A stretch of 64,000 bases of DNA from Poa pratensis (taxonomy: Eukaryota; Streptophyta; Magnoliopsida; Poales; Poaceae): assembly GCA_947311845.1 (NCBI GenBank), contig CAMZMU010000059.1, forward strand, positions 36,858,736 through 36,922,735, in the 5' to 3' direction. Shown here piece by piece: positions 22,901 to 35,783 of this stretch. The stretch's first letter is position 1. Every line of letters begins with the position of its first letter. A model generated the notes under the pieces. The model did no database searches. It was not told where the DNA came from and was given only the letters and a program-made list of their open reading frames with translations. The position numbers and the translations under genes were made by a program.

Positions 22901-25900
22901 ACGAGGAAGCGGAGCTGTCGTAGAAGCAGTAGCTTCCCCCGACAATATACAATACAACAGTAGCGACCATGAAAAAAAAGCCCCTAGTTTAACGAGTTCG
23001 CTGCTTTTCCCAGGCCGGAGAAGGGCAACTACTTATTGATTGATCGCCTTTCTTTGATATGTGTTCAATTTAGTACAATACAAACTACAACTAGATCAAA
23101 GCGGAAGGGCCACTCACTATAGAAGCTATAACTAGCCTAGCCCTAGCCAATAGTCTAGTTTAGTAGTCGGCCAAACCCCCATGCTCACGACATGTTCTTG
23201 ATATTGATTGAGTTGGAGGGAGTCAGAGACTACCACGGAATCCTTCCATAGTCACCCCGGTGACCTTCGTCACCAAAGCGTCACGACTGTTTCCAAGACC
23301 CCTCATATAATCTCCAGTGGGGATCAGTCGGAGCACGTAGGAATGCCGACCACTACATAAGCCGCTGGCGGAGAAAGCTCGAAGAGCTTCCCTTCATTCG
23401 CTTCGCGGGAGTCGCACACAGCACATAGCTGGAAGTCAGAGGGCCCGTACTACCTGCCTAACCCTTCGCTCCGAGGGACCGTAGAATGGAAAGCGCCTTC
23501 TAAACAACTCGGCAGAAGGGAAGGGGCCTATGTATTTGCATGACCCCTGCGGATTTGACCCTACCTACACCCGGAGCCAATCCCCTAGCGGTCCTGCCAC
23601 CACGCCGCAGAACAGGAGCTCGTGTGGAACCTTGGATTTCTGGCGTAACAGCGGTGGAGGGTATCAAAATATTACGGCCGCATAACATAGGGGCCTACGC
23701 TAAGGTCGGCCAAAATATGGACACCCGAAGGGCAGAACTTCAGTGCGTGATCGTAGTATGTCACCTCGTCTCGTCCTCGCAGCATCGAAGAGTACCTATG
23801 CACTATGTTCCGGTTCACTGATAAGGAAGATAGAGTTGGGGTGGGGGTCTACGATGTGATACTATAGTATGCCCCGGGGAGAAAGATGCGCAACTCAAAA
23901 TGGAAGCAGGAAGCGTGTTGTCAAAAATGTCGGAGGTTACCAGATCTCTGAGACTACCATCGATCCGACAGAGCGGAACGACCAGAAAAAGAAGTGGAGT
24001 TAGAAAGCCGTATGATAGGTGGTAACTATCTTGTACGGTTCGGGGGGGTAAGCGGCGTACTCTGGGGGAATATTAGGCTCTATCGAACATACAGGGAATT
24101 GGAGGTAGCATTTTACTTATGTTAAGTCATGGACTGGTTTCTTCAGCCCTTTTTCTATGTGTTGGTGTTCTATATGACCGACATAAGACTCGACTTGTTA
24201 GATATTATGGAGGTTTAGTGAGCACCATGCCGAATTTCTCTACCATTTTCTTCTTTTTCACTTTAGCCAATATGAGTTTACCCGGCACTAGCAGCTTTAT
24301 CGGGGAATTTCTAATCTTAGTAGGAGCTTTCCAAAGAAATAGCTTAGTGGCCACATTAGCTGCGCTTGGGATGATTTTAGGCGCGGCGTATTCCCTTTGG
24401 CTATATAATCGTGTGGTTTCTGGAAATTTAAAACCCGATTTCCTCTATAAATTCTCCGATCTAAATGGCAGAGAAGTTTCCATATTTCTACCTTTTCTTG
24501 TTGGAGGGGCGACCGTCCGTTGAACTACCAAAAAAGGGTAAACCAATGTGATCATGACATTGTAGGTGCTTGCGATGGGACGGATGCGACTTCCCTCATA
24601 AGTAATGGGTGGCATAGCCCGTAGCAGAAGTCCCCTTTTTTTATCCATTTCTTTATTACCCCAGAGGGGCCCGCCCTGGTGGGACCGAGAGAAAGAAAGG
24701 ACGGGGGGGCGACCATGCATGGCACTTCTCGACCGTGTCTCCGAGGGACAGTTGAACGAGCGACTCATGAATGCTGCCGGGTCGGACGAGCCAATAACTC
24801 GAACGTGTTCGGTCAGTTTTTTGAGCAAGAATCACAGCGTTACCTTACCTTCACCATGATACGGACTCCAAGTTCTTATGGCAGAGCACGAGGAGTTTCC
24901 TTCAATATGATGATGAGAATGGAAACCAGAAGCACGACTGGGTCTTCGTAGTCCGAGATCATACTTATATATCAGTCACAGTAACGTAAGCATGAGACTT
25001 TTTGGTAGTACCGGTGAACCAGATGGCCGCGGCGAGGGAATCTGGGACGGAGGACTCGTAATATCTCTATAGATCTGGCAAAAGCGAAAGACCCCTAACG
25101 TCAGGGGCTGACCACTGAGCTCACTCAGGCCTCGCTGGGCGGGCCAGAGTGGGTGCGAGCTGGAATTGCCATAGTTTATGGTTAGAGCAATAGGAAAGGG
25201 CCCAGCAGAGAGAACAGTCAGGATAACGAGCGCGGAGCCCACTTGGCAGGCGGCAGGAGCAGCGGGCAAGTGCTTGCTTGGTAGGCCAACAGCCCTGTGA
25301 ACCGGGCGGGGCACTCGACGAAAGGGGGGCACGCTGAGCAAGTACGCAAAATTAGCCCCGCGGAGCTTTAAAAAAGAAAAGCAAGGACCACTACGGGAGG
25401 TCGAACCACGGACCGGAGGTAGTAGAACGTGATCCGCACCGGTCAATATTGGATCAAACAATAGGGGACCGTAGCACTTACTTTTGCTTTTTCAAGACAA
25501 TAGGTACTGTTCCCTACCGAGACAAGGGACACTCTCAACGGATCCTCCACGCGCTGGGCATACCATAGTTCTTCCGTGCGTCTTTATCGTGGCGGAAACA
25601 GAACAAGAGGGAAAGACCCGGCCGACTCGCCCAGGGCTCGAGGGCGAGCCATACGAGAGTGAGTCGAATTCTGTTTACGTTCTCGGTTTGGTTCGGGCCC
25701 CTCTCGATCTTTTGCGTATAAGGGAAGGGGGAAGGAGTCTAAATCTATGGACATTAATGAACCACCATTGATGGACGTTGCACATGACACGAGAAATTCG
25801 ACTCGACGGTCCGGTGCTAATAGAAGTCGCTTACTCTCCGTCTAGCGAAGGTGCCAGGGCAGGGCTTTTTTTAGTAATAGTGGGCGGGTCTCATGAGATT

Positions 25901-27398
25901 TCATCTATGCCGGCCGTCGGAATCAAACGAGGGTCGAAGGACCATTCGATTCATTACATTAAGGGGGACGGCCTATTTGTAAGGCGGGGGGGCCCTGATG
26001 GACGACACCCCCCCGGCCTCGATTCTTTTGCATAGTCTGGAGGCCGGCCGCTGCAGAGCTGCGGGGCATAGCGGCACCCTCGCCTGGCGCCATTCTCGGA
26101 CCTAGCAGCAGACGGGCGGGCCGGGCCTGAATGAAGAGCGGACCAGACTCTTCTTTGTTTCAGCTGCTCCCACGCACGCAGACCGGAAGATCTCAGTTGT
26201 CCTGGACTAGACAAGTACGTAGAGATCTTCGTGGAACCGGGGAGGGAGTATCAATCGATCTTTTCTAGGATTCCAACTCACGCCACGCACGAAGATTTTT
26301 CTATTGATAGAGTTAAGGGCTCGGCTCCCCCGACTCTAAAAGGTTAGGCTACTACCAGCTTGCCTCTACGGAAGAGGTGTACTTTGTACTGTCTGGGGGT
26401 CATATAGATCGGAACCCGGAGCGAGTTGAACGAAAGCCTTACCCACAGCTACAACTACTGGCGCTTCAAAGGGCTTAGATTCTAAGGTAGGGGTGTCAGC
26501 CGTGAAAGCCTTTGGTACTTTAGTAAGGCGAGCAGCCCTTAAACAAAATCAAAGGCGCGACCATCCCCCCTTCCCCTATTTTTGCATTTCATTCTCTATT
26601 TGGCCCGCCTCATGAAAAATGATAGGCCTATTGATTCGAAGTAAGTACGAAAGGGTCGGTCAATAGCATAGCTCTTTTTTTCTTTCGAAGGAAAGGCCTT
26701 CGCATTCTTAATCTGGTAGGGCCGGACGGCTTTGTTTGCCCTAGCTTGGCGAATCCGCGCCCCTGACCGTTCTCGCGAAGTCTTTGCAACGGCTGGGAAA
26801 ACAGTCTACGAAGCGAAGCCTATTGCCACGCCGACCATCAAATACGAGATTGGGCCCCTTCTCAAAGATGGAATGGCCCAGCCCAATAAAGGAGGGTTAA
26901 CGTACGCGATGCCTTCCATTTGATTTGTACGAATCGCGAACATACCACGCACGACCGGACGTAGAGCCAAAATTCACTGGCAGACCGAGTCGGGCGCAGG
27001 TGCCCGATCCTGAAAGTAAAGTATCTATCAGCCTAGTGTACCAACCACGTGGTACGACGGGCACTCAAAGACCTGGCGAATGAGGGCCCACCTCACCCAA
27101 GAGCGCCTATGTCATATGGGAACTCTTGGCTGGAAACAATCCTTATGGTTTTGATATCCGGTTAGAATAATAAGAAAGAATCAAAGTCCAGGTTGGTTGG
27201 TGAGCCTAGTGATAGGAGACTATCTAGCTTGGTTCGGAGAGCACTTGTTGGGTTTAAGATTCGTTTTTTGCTAAATGTTATGGCCTAAATGCTGAACTAT
27301 TGACCCTACTTGTTCGGATGGGTGTTCACCCCAAAGTGTTCCCGGACTGCATGCATACATCCGTAAGTAACTTAGTGCAACATGGCAAATTTCATTGA
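19462..27398 (+). CDS. NADH dehydrogenase subunit 4, four exons, cis-spliced
   Basis: Joined exons 19462-19922, 20951-21465, 24084-24506 and 27310-27398 (461, 515, 423 and 89 nt, 1488 nt in total) encode NAD4, a proton-pumping antiporter-like membrane subunit of respiratory complex I in the inner membrane. Exon lengths and phases equal those of other angiosperms, and the three introns are group II with domain V in place. The start is the ATG giving [14 protein letters not shown]. Editing is required: genomic SITPLF for [16 protein letters not shown] for [30 protein letters not shown] for AVFCMLDLLLFYVLFESVLI, and in exon 4 [12 protein letters not shown] for VWMGVYPKVFLD. The gene looks intact and functional. 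A copia fragment lies upstream and a gypsy fragment 150 bp past the stop. Confidence 0.97.
19923..20950 (+). other. nad4 intron 1 (group II)
   Basis: A 1028-nt group II intron beginning GTGCGGAGC and ending TCTAC. Domain V is clear at 20835-20868 (GAGCCGTATGATGC...GTACGGTTC, 34 nt) and is followed by domain VI before the 3' splice site. No maturase frame is inside; the short open frames are incidental. Confidence 0.93.
20951..21465 (+). CDS. nad4 exon 2
   Basis: Encodes (F)[20 protein letters not shown] through [13 protein letters not shown] and the first base of the next codon. It includes the conserved antiporter helix region with [20 protein letters not shown]. It shows few editing sites compared with exon 1. 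Confidence 0.95.
21466..24083 (+). other. nad4 intron 2 (group II)
   Basis: A 2618-nt group II intron beginning GGGCGGCGG and ending GCTCTAT. The domain V strand pair is at about 24004-24041 (AAAGCCGTATGATAGGTGG...GTACGGTTC). It contains several open frames up to 140 codons with no conserved motif, so I treat them as non-coding intron sequence. Confidence 0.9.
24084..24506 (+). CDS. nad4 exon 3
   Basis: Begins CG AAC ATA CAG and encodes [20 protein letters not shown] through [18 protein letters not shown] plus one base. The junction codon with exon 2 is CCG in DNA, normally edited to Leu. SIFLPF reads FIFLPF in the family, another editing site. Confidence 0.95.
24507..27309 (+). other. nad4 intron 3 (group II)
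   Basis: A 2803-nt group II intron beginning GGGCGACC and ending CCCTAC. Domain V is at 27202-27235 (GAGCCTAGTGATAGG...GCTTGGTTC, 34 nt). No maturase is present; open frames of 84-161 codons inside it lack any recognisable domain. Confidence 0.9.
27310..27398 (+). CDS. nad4 exon 4
   Basis: Encodes the last 29 residues, ending NLVQHGKFH and TGA at 27396-27398. Three editing sites are evident from the family: CGG to TGG (Trp), CAC to TAC (Tyr) and CCG to CTG (Leu). Confidence 0.95.
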
Positions 27399-27544
27399 GA
27401 GGAATCAGCAAAGAAAAGAAATCTTCTCCGGGTGATCAAGTTCCTTTCAGCTTCGGTCTGGGCCACGTCTTTGCTTTCTTCCTTTGCATCCGCTGCTAGA
27501 TAAGCTGTTCCCGAGCCCGATCCTTATTATATTGAGGTTGTGAA

Positions 27545-28320
27545 CTAATTCCTATCTTTTGACTTTACCACAACATCTGCTAAACCTGATCCCGATTCGG
27601 ATTCAGTTATGAAACCCGAGCCTTCTTTTTCTTTTCTATTGTGAAAGGAGTAATCGTGTAGTATAATTAGAAACCAGCCTATAAGATAGCCCGACCGGCG
27701 AACAGTCCTTTTTACAAACCTGAACCCTTTCTTTGACCGGAGCAGAAATGGAGGATATGTTGCATGTTTGGGATGGCCCTCCTCCACCTCTCAGGACCTT
27801 ATTGTTTGCAGATGTAGCTGGTGTTGGGGTTCCCTTCCCCTCTAGATGGGCCAATCGCTTCTCTCTTCTTTCCTGAATGATTCTCTCTTTGTCTCCTTTC
27901 TTGGGCTCATATCCTAGCCCGAATCTCTCATCAGCAGAAGGGAGTTCCACTGGGGCGAATATTCGTTGCAAGTTCTTGCCCCTTGCCTTTCTGATATGGG
28001 CTGTTCAGCATAAATCTTGCTACCATCTTCGAAGCTTCAGACATCTTTGTAGTGGAACCCTCAGAAACAGAATTAGCATTCAAAATTTAGAGTGACTGGA
28101 AGGAAGTCTCAATAGCTTCTTCAGCGGCTTCAATATACGGGAATGCAGCAGGTTTAGTGACAAACAAAGTTTCTTTTTTACAGTTACCACATGGCCCTCA
28201 ACAGCATACTTGACTCTTTGATGCGGAGAAGACAAGACGGGGCAGCACCAGACGTGTGAATCCAAGGCCTTCCAAGCAGCATACTATAAGCCGGGGCATG
28301 AGTCTATTCTGTGACCATAC
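27545..28320 (-). mobile_element. Ty3/gypsy polyprotein fragment (capsid-protease linker region)
   Basis: Read from high to low coordinates, the minus strand carries AYSMLLGRPWIHTSGAAPS (protease-like fold of plant gypsy elements), then after a frame change HQRVKYAVEGHVVTVK, and finally ERFGLGYEPKKGDKERIIQE with RREKRLAHLEGKG, the motif in which plant gypsy polyproteins read RFGLGY...RLA.LEG. These blocks occur in this order in grass gypsy polyproteins. Frames change at about 28215 and 27980, so the fragment cannot be expressed. It begins about 150 bp after the nad4 stop and is antisense to nad4, and therefore may lie inside the nad4 3' UTR. Confidence 0.8.
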
Positions 28321-31300
28321 ATTCCGCAATGGAAACAGACTGGATGAAATCCCTCATACTCAATCCTTAGACTTGACTAGAGGAATCTCACTATCAGGAA
28401 CCCCTAATGGATTGGGTGCACTAAATCCGCGAGGGCCATTGCAGTTAGGATTGCAGCCATAAGCGTTGCCGTAGCGCTAGAGCCTGCTGGGAGAAAAGAA
28501 AGTCTCATGGGTCTCTCCGACTCTGATTAGTGACATAGAGAAGAAGAGAAGATTTTGTCCATTTTAGCAGATAAGATAGCAGCAGAAGACATTTTCTCCA
28601 TTCCTGCTTGAGTACTTTCCTAAAGCAGCCTAAACAGGATCAATAGAATATCACACATGCGCCATTACTATGCCTCACGTTCTAGTTCTAAACGCAAGGA
28701 ACTTACACATATTAGTATAAGAATAGGAAAGGACCTGGAGCGGTAGATCCGCTCATCCTGGCTTCGAATCCTAGTTCAGTTGCCACGGGAACCTTAGCGC
28801 CGCGTGTGTGTTGTCCTCCAAGAAAAAGAAAGAGGCATAGAAAGAGTGACAAAGCTCAATCCAAAACATGAAAGCGGAATCACAACTGTCTCACGAAAGA
28901 AGGGTCTCAAGCAGTGTGTTCATGGTCACTCCAAACATAGGATTTTCGGCATATACTCTTGAAGAGTTGCTTTCCCTTTCCGTGCGCAGAGGGGATAGAT
29001 TAAGTATTCATCTGCTGGTAAAAGGCTTTAAGGTTTAGCGTAACCCAGAATAACCTGTTGGAGGAATAACCGCTGTTAGGTGCCTAGCCTTTAATGCTTG
29101 CAAAGTCGCTAGGCGGGGTGATAAGATGAAAAAGGTAGTTATATGCATCTCAATAGGCCTACTTGCCTGAAAACTAGACCCCCTGGGGAAAAGCCCACTC
29201 CGTCCGTAAGACAAACTCAAGGAGGCTGACTTGACCAGGAAGCCAGTCTTGTAATAGTAAAAGCAACCTATCGCGCTGGGTCACCACTCCTTCCAGAGTA
29301 GCCCACAACCCATGATATGGTATATGGCTAGACTGTCTAGGGCTCCAGCTATACCTATATATAACTACCAACTGGGACAAACTTCGCCCTACGCGGAGTA
29401 TATAATCGGCTACCGTATATTTAGCCCTTGACATATGACATATAAATGATATTGAACAAACCTAGAAAGACTCTGGTGATGGATAGAGGCGGATGCGCCG
29501 CCACTGCTTTAAACAACCGCTTATGTTCTTCGGCATCGCCTTTGCATAAAGGCGTGGTTAATCCTCTAAGATAGAAAACACCACAACTTTCCGGGGTCAA
29601 GTGCAGGTAGAAAGACATCCTTCGTTACCGCGCTGAAACAACAACAATTCCTGCAAAAAAAATATGCTTTCCTATCAAGTAACGCCTTCTCCACTTGACT
29701 CCACTGGTCAAGAACTCTGGAGCTTCATCCGAGATCCTTCCCAAATGAACATCCTAGCCCAGTAACAATATTTTTTTTATTTTCTCTCTTCCGCCTAGAA
29801 AATAGACAAAATAGCTAAATATCAATTGATGAAGACGATTTTCCTCATGTTTCTATCGTTGTGCTGTTCTACCCACAGCTTATCGATAATGAATTATTCC
29901 TTTCATTTCCTAGATCTCTTGTTTTTAGAAAACGAAAAGCAAGTAGAAAAGATAGGTGTAAAGCCTCCGATTCTCCTTTCGAGAACTTAAATGCAAAGAT
30001 AAGGCGAAAAGCCTTTGCTTCTTCTTTTCTTTCGATTGGATAGAAGCTCATACTCGACTTCAACAACAGGTTTGGTGCTGATGTGTCCAAATCCCATGCT
30101 CCTACGCCGGGTTGATTGATGTGTCAAAGACTAATGCTCCTTCTAAGGTTGATAAAGGTAAAGCAGTGGCCCAAGAACCCACTACATCTAAGCCCAAGTC
30201 CAAACAAAACTAGACCCAAGAATGCTGGAATGAGAATCCTTACCCGTGACGACCATGCATACTTTTCTGACCCTTTCCTCGCCTACTTCGTTCTAGCTTT
30301 CCGTTTCCTACTATTTTCAAGTTTCAATTTCGAAAGAGAGACATAAAGTGTCAATTTACTTTCTTTTCATAAAGTCAATAAATAGTAGTAATTCTTGCTT
30401 TTTCAAAAGCATACGAAGACAGCCTGCACCAACATTTTCTTTTACGACATAGGACATTGCACAAAAAGCTGCAAAGGACATAGTTTCGTCGATTCACCGG
30501 CACGAATAGCATTTCCTACATCCCCAGCATGGAGTTCCAGACTCCTTGATCAAGATGACACATTCCTGGTACCACAAACAAGGAAGCTAGCTTTTCTAGC
30601 GTTGGCAGGCAAAGGTAAGTAAGCTAAAACATGGCAGTCTGAAGACTTGTCTGAAAGCTGAGTGCTTCAAAAGGATTGATTTGCTAGTCTCGGTCAGTTG
30701 AATCAAAAATGAACAGAGATTTTATTTATGCGTAGATTAGTGTTCTCCTCCGGGCCAGTGTTGAGACTTTGAGGCATAGCCCAGGTGTTTTTAGCGAAGC
30801 CGAAAGGTAGTTCCGTCGGGAAAGAAGAATATCTCGTCATACCAACTATATGCTTTGTTCATGTCTGCCATTTCGTTTATCATAGAGGCGCGCAGCGAAA
30901 ACGTGTCCAAGAAAGAGGTAAGGCTTTCCATAAGTAAGAAAGAAACCTTCTTACTAGCAGGTTGTCCTTTCTTCGCCTATTCATTCTATCTAAGACCGGA
31001 TTCGTCGGCGCAAGAGTGCTCGATCAGTGACCTCCTACGCACTGCCGGCTTTGGGCATACTAGCTCGCTGCGGAAGAGAATGAAGATAAATAAGGTGAAT
31101 GTAACGTAGGGCATAACACATAGAAAAGCCCTTTTTATCCACGGTATGATTGTTTTCCTATTGCCTTGTCTTTCTGCTATCTTGAAATAGCAGTTATTGT
31201 CTTCCTGGTCAGCTTTCGACGAGTGACTCTTGGTTGCGGGGCCAGGGGGGGCTACTTAACCGCTAGGCAAAGAGGGAGGACCAGTCTCTTTCTTTCAGCT

Positions 31301-31439
31301 TTGAACGGAAGCCCTTTTTTCGGTAATATCCCTGCTGGATAAATAAACAGTCCTGGTTTAATAAAACTAGAGGAGCTGGAAATAGGATTTCTGATCTGGG
31401 AATTGCTGGTTTCTGAGGGAAGGAAACTTTATCAAAGCC
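28321..31439. other. Spacer, no gene recognised
   Basis: About 3.1 kb without a recognisable gene. Short plus-strand frames near 29.9-30.6 kb (for example KQWPKNPLHLSPSPNKTRPK) could be gag-like relics, but the match is too weak to call. A tRNA-like T-arm look-alike near 28.76 kb is not supported by the rest of the fold. Confidence 0.45.
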
Positions 31440-31760
31440 AAGCTGGTACAAACATTTCCCATAGTGGTTATGGTTGCTAATGGTCAGAACATAATCAGTA
31501 AAGCAGTGTATCGGAGGGGGTACCTGGAAGGTGCAAGGAGTGGAATTTGAAGCTAAACTGAGGCTGTTGCCACTGGTTGCCTATGACATGGTGCTAGGAA
31601 TGGATTGGTTGAATACTCCGCTGGGGAACATGAAGGTGAATTGGAAGGAGAAATACATGTCTTTAGGGAAGGTTCATTGGTAGAAATCAAAGGGGTAGCA
31701 AGCTCAGTGGCAGGAGAGCAGCGTGGTGTAGCTCCCCTTGGTTGCAAAGATAAAACGTTT
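31440..31760 (+). mobile_element. Ty3/gypsy aspartic-protease region fragment
   Basis: Plus-strand peptides FPIVVMVANGQNIISKAVYR and, in a shifted frame, EFEAKLRLLPLVAYDMVLGM followed by DWLNTPLGNMKVNWKEKYM match the end of the retroviral-type protease fold of Ty3/gypsy elements, where DMVLGMDWL is the hallmark. A frameshift separates the two parts and stop codons follow. It is a short, inert nuclear-derived insertion. Confidence 0.72.
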
Positions 31761-34278
31761 AAGTATGCGAGGAGTGAATCAATAAGGTTCCACAGTTCAG
31801 TACTCTAATTGATCAGTTAATAGCAATTATAGACTCTCATTCAATTGAAATAATTGGAAACAATAGCAAGCAAGGGTAGTATCTGCCTGACGTCTTTCAT
31901 CTATTAATTCAGTAGGAAAGAAGTAAGAACCCGACGCAAGTAAATAGAAACTTCAATCTAATAGGGCGTAAGGTGAGGCCACGTTGCTTGGTCCCATTAC
32001 CTGAGGATTTGATCCCCTCAGGCGATGAAGGACACAACTTCAACACGCAGTGTTTTAGGGAACACTCGCTATATAGGAATCAGATGGAGAAGTGGCTCCA
32101 ATACTGGAAATGGTATTGGATGTTGAATATGGACTTGGACATGGGTACTGATCCCCTTGTGCTACTTGCACGAGCTCTCGATCCACCCGTAGTTATAACC
32201 GGATGGAAAGTAAATCAGACTGATCCAGTATTGGTGAAGTTTGCTCTGGAAGGTCTATGACTATGTTGGACAGAGAGGACTTAATTGGATGCCTCCAGTT
32301 TTAGGAGAGTCCTAACTAGTCGGGTGTAAAGATGTGATTTCTCTTTACCCTTTGATTCCACTTTCCCTTGGAAAAGGAGGTGTAGGAGAGCACTCGTTGT
32401 TCTCTAAGGCCTGAGACCATAAGACTTTAGGCGTCTCTGATCGTCAAGCCCTATAGGCAAGTAGGTGGTAACACCGGGGGGCCTTTAGGTAATGCAACAG
32501 CTTCCAACTGTTGCATACCCCCATTATATATTCTTTATATATTTGTAGTTTAGTAATCGGAGCAGATGATAGACCAGAGAACGAACCTTAGATGGTAGGG
32601 GACAATAGAGGATAACAAGCCTTAAAAGTTCAAGGGCCTTTTTCCAGTTAATCTTCCGAGGAGAGTAGTTACCCGGTTTTTATGCCGATTGAAGGCTTTA
32701 TTGTCCTTGCTTTTTTGCCTAGTCCGGAGTTTTTATTATTAACTATTGCTTGGGATTGGGTTTTACACTATTCAATAAAAAATAGCTAAACGTGGCCGGA
32801 GGGGAGGCAATAGATTGATCTTGTCCTTGGCTTGTTTTGGGAAGAGAGGCTAAAGGCTATCTGACCCCTTGCTATTGAAAACTGTTCCTTCTTTCCCACT
32901 TGGCTTGGATTCAAGGGGCGGGGATTCAATAGCTGCGGAGTCTATATTAGTTAGATATGTCCTTCAAACATCCCCTGTAGAGCACCAGCTCTCATTCCTG
33001 CCTTATAAAAGCTTCAATCTACAAAAGTAGAACTACTGATGACAGGTCTGGCCTACAACTGACTTGCTTTCAGACTTACTGGCTGAAGAGCAAAGAGATA
33101 TCTATTTTACAGTAAATTCCTCTTAGAATAGCCTACCGTAGTAATGCTACCTTGAGCCCAACGAGTGTAATACCTGGAGCGAGTAATAGAGAGGACAGAA
33201 GATATAGACTTTTTCTTTCCTTTCTTTTGGTTATGCGCAGGATTCAACTCAACTGAATACATTACATAACATATTTTTTATAGATCGATTCTTCTTGTCC
33301 GCAAGGGCAATAACGTTATAAAGATGGGTACGATCGGTTGCACAACCATAACTCAAAATGGAGTATTTCTTGACTACTTATACAACTCTTTGAGGTCCAA
33401 AGATACTCTAAAATACTCATCAGGTTCGATACGATATTAATAGTGCTTAGCACTAACTTCCTTCGACCGGACACCACCACTGGCTTTTAAGAATGGGTCT
33501 TGGCTGAAGGTATCGATATCCGGTGCGAATCAACTTGACACCATGGTTACGGTGAGGAAGGATAAAGTTTGATGCTCGCGCTTAGTGGGAAACCGTACAA
33601 TTATAAACTCTGCCTCCGTTCCCCCTCTTTACCCCTATCTGAGCCCAATCGCGAAACCCACTCCTCAAATGATGGATTAGGTGAAAAAACATGTACACGT
33701 CGTTCTTCAAATCCTTAAAAATCATATTATAGTCTTGCTGGATCCATTAACACAAACAAGTGCAAGCGTTGGTCAAGTGAGTCCTTCTACAAAACAAATT
33801 ACCCAAATCTTACAGAAATAGCATTCCCCTATACAGAAAGCTACTTCGCTTTGTATTACTTAGATTAGCTAGGAGTAGACCTGAGAGTGAGGCAAATACA
33901 TGATGGTACCTTTCTTTCACATCACAAAGGCACATCCATTCCATCGATTCAAGAGTTCCTGATGGCGAAGGTCTATTATTATTTTCCATCCTTTCTACCT
34001 AATATGACATGGTCCGTACGTTCTTTCTTGCTTCTACTTTGCCCAATGTAATTTTGAAGTTTGAATTGTTACTTTATTGCAGCAGACTCCTAAGTGTAAG
34101 GTTAATTCAGCCTCCTTTGGAGCGTTCTGATCTCGAAGAATTCGCAGGAAGCAAATGATATCACTTTCAGTTATCCAATCTCAGATGCATGTAGCATGAC
34201 GACTGAGAGTTATGGGTGGTGAATTCTTACAACATGTGTGAATGTAACTATGTAACACACGAAATCAATGAAATATTG

Positions 34279-34291
34279 AAAAAAAAAAAAA
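34279..34291 (+). repeat. Poly(A) tract, possible 3' end of imported cDNA or nuclear gene
   Basis: Thirteen A residues follow a U-rich, 3'UTR-like stretch (about 34190-34278). A splice-acceptor-like pyrimidine tract with TTGCAG lies upstream near 34080. It could mark the end of nuclear-derived DNA, but no coding sequence supports this. Confidence 0.3.
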
Positions 34292-35783
34292 GCTAAAGCT
34301 CGAGTGAACTAATCACACCACGTTAACAGAAAAATAGAAATAAGAATCCTTGTTACATTTGGCAACAGAAAAGGGAGAAAGCAATAGCAAAATTCAAAGC
34401 TTCATGTACTGGGTTCTTGATGCCTGAACAACAGTTCCAGTATATTTCTATTGTGCCTTAACTTATTCCAAGGCCATGTCACAGTAAAGGCACTGTAAAA
34501 AATATCATACATAGTGAGTGGGGTTGCTTGTACAAAACAAAAAAGCACCTTCTAAGCATGTTATGGATTGAACGAAAGCTGTAAAGATTCCTTAAGTCGG
34601 GAATGCCAATCTCTCTTCCCAAAATCAAGTGAAATCTGTCTTCATGAATTGGCTGAAACGATCATTCCACTCCGTATCTTCCTGAATGAAAGAAGGGCTT
34701 TAGAGTCAAACCCGTCTAGTAAAACGGTTATCCTGCGCCTCTAACATGTAGTTCTTTCTAGCAATCCGTCTTCCGGGCTACTATCTCTTGTAACACTAGA
34801 CTTCGGATCTGTGAAGTTAGCAAACAATCCATACTGGGCCTTAAGCTTTCTCTACTATTGATCAGGCTAGTTCACTCCTACTATGATGTCAATTCGAGAT
34901 TCAAAGTACTTATTTGCTTATTTGAATTCCAGACCAATACCACCCGCTTCCTCCTAGCTGAGCTTGGTAGCCGATGCATCAGCTCCTCCCTCTTTCATTT
35001 CATTCCAATGTATATCTGCTTTGCTACTTGTAAGTTCTCTTCTCTGCTCCTAGCTCCGAATGCCAGTATGTAGAGAAGTGATGGAAAGGGTTGTGCTCTT
35101 TCATTTGAGAAACAGCCAACCAAAATAGGAATGTTAGAACATAATATTTAGATACGGGTCCCTTATTCATACTGTACTGAGTAAGATTCATTGAAGAAAT
35201 GCTTCTCCGAAGCAATAAGTTTGTGGCACAAGCATAGTCTTCTGCTAACCTAGCCTTTCCCATCTTTCTATTAAAACGAATGTAGCTAACGTGAACTAAA
35301 AGCAAGCTCTTGTTCGAGGAAGTCGAAATTGTTAGTTGTTGCTAGCTTGAACTGAGTTGTTCCTGTTGGTGCTAGGGTTGCCAAGGGAGTTGTAGCGAGA
35401 TGCTGCTAATGCAGCTATTTCTGATGTCCGGACGATGCAGCGGAAGTGAAAAGAAAAAGATATGATGCTTAGACCGTTCAGTTCAGACAGGGATGATGGA
35501 TTTCTAGATATAGGGTTTATTTGAATGTCTGGCCAAATGCTTACTTTCGTTATGCTTGTCCTCCTGCAAAGCTGGATCTATGGTTCGGTTGCTTTGAATG
35601 TCTGTTCCGCCTCTGACCCGGCCCTTACCTCTTTCTTTACTCGGTTTTTCGCAGGGGCATCGAATTATTTGAAAAAAGAAACGCCAGTTTCAAAAGGAAT
35701 GGCACCGAAAGGTGTCAGATGATGATTGAACTGAACTATCTGAATCTGAAACCGCCGACCCGACTCGTGCTTTTTTTTACTCC

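Noticed and set aside
24976..25461. 161-codon minus-strand frame in nad4 intron 3, and a 127-codon frame at 24445-24828
   Set aside because: Both lie in a GC-rich group II intron, antisense to nad4, without RT, maturase or any other domain.
28727..28790. tRNA candidate near 28.76 kb (GGCTTCGAATCC)
   Set aside because: The T-arm stem does not pair well and no acceptor or anticodon arm can be drawn.
31973..32260. 95-codon frame as continuation of the gypsy fragment
   Set aside because: Could not match it to any ordered gypsy block; similarity to G-patch-like linker was not convincing.
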